Source: JBEBBU01 sp041158225 (lineage in GTDB: Bacteria > Pseudomonadota > Gammaproteobacteria > Methylococcales > Methylococcaceae). Taken from it: DNA of 17,877 nucleotides. The stretch spans positions 1-17,877 of the forward strand of contig JBEBBU010000048.1 of NCBI GenBank assembly GCA_041158225.1. Reading direction: 5' to 3'. The number at the start of each line of letters is the position of its first letter. Position 1 is the stretch's first letter. A program made the position numbers and the translations under genes. Below are positions 15,961 through 17,877 of the stretch, piece by piece. The notes under the pieces are model-generated. The model was not told the origin of the DNA. It did not search any database and worked only from the letters and a program-made list of their open reading frames with translations.

Positions 15961-17418
15961 ATGAATCGCTTGCTGTCTTTCTGCAGGATCTTCGGGCTGA
16001 TGCTGATGCTGTTCGGTACCACCTACATCATGCCGATCACGACTGCACTGGCCATGGGCGATGGTACAGCTGATATCTTTCTGATTGACCTTCTCGTGAC
16101 TTTTGTCAGTGGTCTTGCGTTATGGTTTGCAACCCGCCGCTATACGCTGGAACTGCGTGCGCGTGACGGATTCCTTCTGGTATTTCTGGCGTGGACGGGT
16201 ATGGCTGCTTTTGCTACCTTCCCCCTGATGGCGGAAATACCCGGGCTGTCTTTTACCGATGCCTACTTTGAAACCATGTCGGGCCTGACCACGACAGGCG
16301 CCACTATCCTGATCGGACTGGATCAGCTGCCACCCGCGATCAATCTATGGCGCCATGAACTCAACTGGCTGGGTGGCATGGGCATCATCGTACTGGCGGT
16401 CGCCATTCTTCCCCTGCTGGGTGTAGGTGGACGACAGTTGCTCATGGCAGAAACGCCAGGCCCCATGAAAGACAGCAAGCTGACCCCACGCATCACGGAA
16501 ACAGCCAAAAATCTCTGGTTGGTTTACGCCCAGATCACGGCTGCCTGCATCGTTTCTCTCAAGATGGCGGGGATGGACTGGCTGGATGCCATCTGTCATG
16601 CATTTGCAGCCATGGGGCTGGGCGGATTCTCCACCCATGATGCCAGTGTTGGCTACTTCAATTCCCCTGCCATTGAAGCCGTGCTGATCGTATTCATGGT
16701 GATCGCGGGCATGAACTTTGGCACACACTTTCTTGCCATTCACCAGCGCTCCATCAAGGTTTATGCGCAGGATATCGAGGCGTTTCCCTACCTCGCACTT
16801 CTGGCTGTATCCATCCTGGGATGCAGTTACTATCTGTACTATCACCACACCTACCCGGAATTTCTCACCGCACTGCGGCATGTCAGTTTCAATCTGGTAT
16901 CCATTGCCACTGACTGTGGTTTTGCCAGTGTTGACTTTAACCAGTGGCCGATCTTCATTCCGCTCTGGATGCTGTTTCTGTCCAGTATCACCGCATCAAC
17001 GGGCTCGACTGGCGGTGGCATCAAGATGATGCGCACCCTGATCCTGTTCCATCAGAGCCGTATGCAGATGTTCATGCTGGTGCATCCGAACGCCGTCAAC
17101 CCCCTGAAAATCCACCACATGCTGGTACCCTCGAAGATTGTCCTGTCCACGCTGGGATTCATCTTCGTCTATTTCATGAGTATCGTGATTCTGACCCTGA
17201 TGCTGGTATCCTCAGGTCTGGATTTCATCACGTCCTTCAGCGCCATCATCGCCTGTATCAATAATGCTGGCCCTGGCCTGAATCAGGTAGGACCTGCCAC
17301 CAACTATGGATCACTGAGTGACTTCCAGACCTGGATCTGTACGCTGGCCATGTTTCTCGGACGCATCGAAGTTTTCACCGCACTTATTCTGCTGACCCCG
17401 TCCTACTGGCGGAAATAG
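15961..17418 (+). CDS. trkH: Trk-type potassium uptake channel subunit TrkH
   Basis: A 485-residue inner-membrane protein with four repeated membrane-pore-membrane units typical of the TrkH/KtrB family, which imports K+ under control of a cytoplasmic TrkA. The four selectivity-filter stretches are visible: TTTGAT (G113), MGLGGFS (G220/G221), ATDCGFAS (G320) and NNAGPGL (G437). The loop ASTGSTGGGIKMMR (345-358) is the conserved intramembrane gate region. Other family landmarks are WLGGMGIIVLAVAILPLLGVGG (136-157) and PGPMKDSKLTPRITETAK (166-183). GGAG stands a few bases before the ATG. It follows gltD by 42 bases with no terminator seen, so it may share the gltBD transcript. No trkA gene is present here, so the partner must be elsewhere. 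The reading frame is intact. Confidence 0.96.
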   Translation: MNRLLSFCRIFGLMLMLFGTTYIMPITTALAMGDGTADIFLIDLLVTFVSGLALWFATRRYTLELRARDGFLLVFLAWTGMAAFATFPLMAEIPGLSFTDAYFETMSGLTTTGATILIGLDQLPPAINLWRHELNWLGGMGIIVLAVAILPLLGVGGRQLLMAETPGPMKDSKLTPRITETAKNLWLVYAQITAACIVSLKMAGMDWLDAICHAFAAMGLGGFSTHDASVGYFNSPAIEAVLIVFMVIAGMNFGTHFLAIHQRSIKVYAQDIEAFPYLALLAVSILGCSYYLYYHHTYPEFLTALRHVSFNLVSIATDCGFASVDFNQWPIFIPLWMLFLSSITASTGSTGGGIKMMRTLILFHQSRMQMFMLVHPNAVNPLKIHHMLVPSKIVLSTLGFIFVYFMSIVILTLMLVSSGLDFITSFSAIIACINNAGPGLNQVGPATNYGSLSDFQTWICTLAMFLGRIEVFTALILLTPSYWRK

Positions 17419-17466
17419 GCAGGAAAGCCCTTAACGCCAGAAGCATAATGACAACAAGGAAAAGGC

Positions 17467-17877
17467 ATGTCCCAGATTGATTTTGAAATCAGGAGCAACG
17501 ATCTCGTTGCCTTCAACGAACACCTGATGGCCGAAAACGGCACGACCATGAAACGCCTGAGACGCCATCAGGCCATGATACCGGGTGCCATCACCATCAT
17601 TGCCCTGATGTTCTGGTTCGTCTATCAGGATATCCGCTCCACCATTATCGCTGGCTCTGCAGCTGTTCTCTGGGGACTGGCGGTGCCAGCATGGATGCAG
17701 TACACGATGCGCAAGCAGATCATGGGCTTTTATTCCGATGATGACCTGAAGAACGTGCTCGGCCCCTGCAGACTCAGGGTCGACCACAACGCACTGGTCG
17801 AAATCCGTGGCAGCCATGAATCCCGCATGAACTGGAACGATGTCCTGCGGATGGAAATCACCCGCAAATATGTTTAT
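17467..17877 (+). CDS. YcxB-like membrane protein (partial, 3' end outside window)
   Basis: An open frame of 137 codons starts at ATG 17467 and runs off the right edge. AAGGAAAAGG just upstream gives a good ribosome site. The N-terminus (1-33) is polar with a basic patch MKRLRRH (28-34). Two hydrophobic segments follow (about 36-53 and 59-77), then a cytoplasmic-type region with FYSDDDL (88-94), LRVDHNALVEI and MNWNDVLRMEITRKYVY. The paired membrane helices followed by a beta-rich tail with a WxDVxxxE motif resemble the YcxB-like domain, whose function is not known to me. It lies 48 bases after trkH and may be in the same unit. The family call is tentative; that it is a real gene is well supported. 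Confidence 0.75.
   Translation, partial: MSQIDFEIRSNDLVAFNEHLMAENGTTMKRLRRHQAMIPGAITIIALMFWFVYQDIRSTIIAGSAAVLWGLAVPAWMQYTMRKQIMGFYSDDDLKNVLGPCRLRVDHNALVEIRGSHESRMNWNDVLRMEITRKYVY

Noticed and set aside
1..17877. Mobile elements, prophage, CRISPR or RNA genes
   Set aside because: No transposase, integrase, terminal repeats, spaced direct repeats or cloverleaf-forming sequences were seen; gaps between genes are all under 300 bases.

Overview
This is a chromosomal segment of an aerobic, ubiquinone-using proteobacterium. I read it as most likely gammaproteobacterial, because the ubiquinone hydroxylase resembles enterobacterial UbiF, but a beta- or zeta-proteobacterium is not excluded. Genes are densely packed with short gaps. 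I see no tRNA, rRNA, insertion sequence, integrase, CRISPR array or attachment site. The genes fall in two divergent blocks that meet at about 9517-9786.

The left block (1-9516) is entirely on the minus strand. In transcription order it holds ubiF (ubiquinone ring hydroxylase), a glycine-zipper lipoprotein, an acyl-CoA ligase-like enzyme, a secreted trypsin-like protease, a BLUF-class III adenylate cyclase fusion, a 50-residue Cys-rich DUF2256 protein, an iron-sulfur (6-4) photolyase of the PhrB type, and a large helicase with an N-terminal phospholipase-D-like domain that runs off the left edge. From the lipoprotein to the photolyase the gaps are 20, 3 and 12 bases and then two 4-base stop/start overlaps, which suggests one transcription unit.

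The most interesting part is the core at 2750-5510. A predicted photoactivated adenylate cyclase, very close in layout and key residues to the Beggiatoa enzyme bPAC, is translationally coupled through DUF2256 to the photolyase. Blue-light sensing with cAMP output and light-driven DNA repair therefore appear to share one message. The PLD-helicase lies 117 bases further on and may belong to the same damage or genome-protection theme, which is inference.

The right block (9787 to the end) is on the plus strand: gltB and gltD (the two glutamate synthase subunits, central ammonium assimilation), trkH (potassium uptake channel subunit) and the start of a YcxB-like membrane protein. A strong sigma70-like promoter lies upstream of gltB, and small hairpins occur around it and between gltB and gltD. 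This block looks like ordinary core genome.
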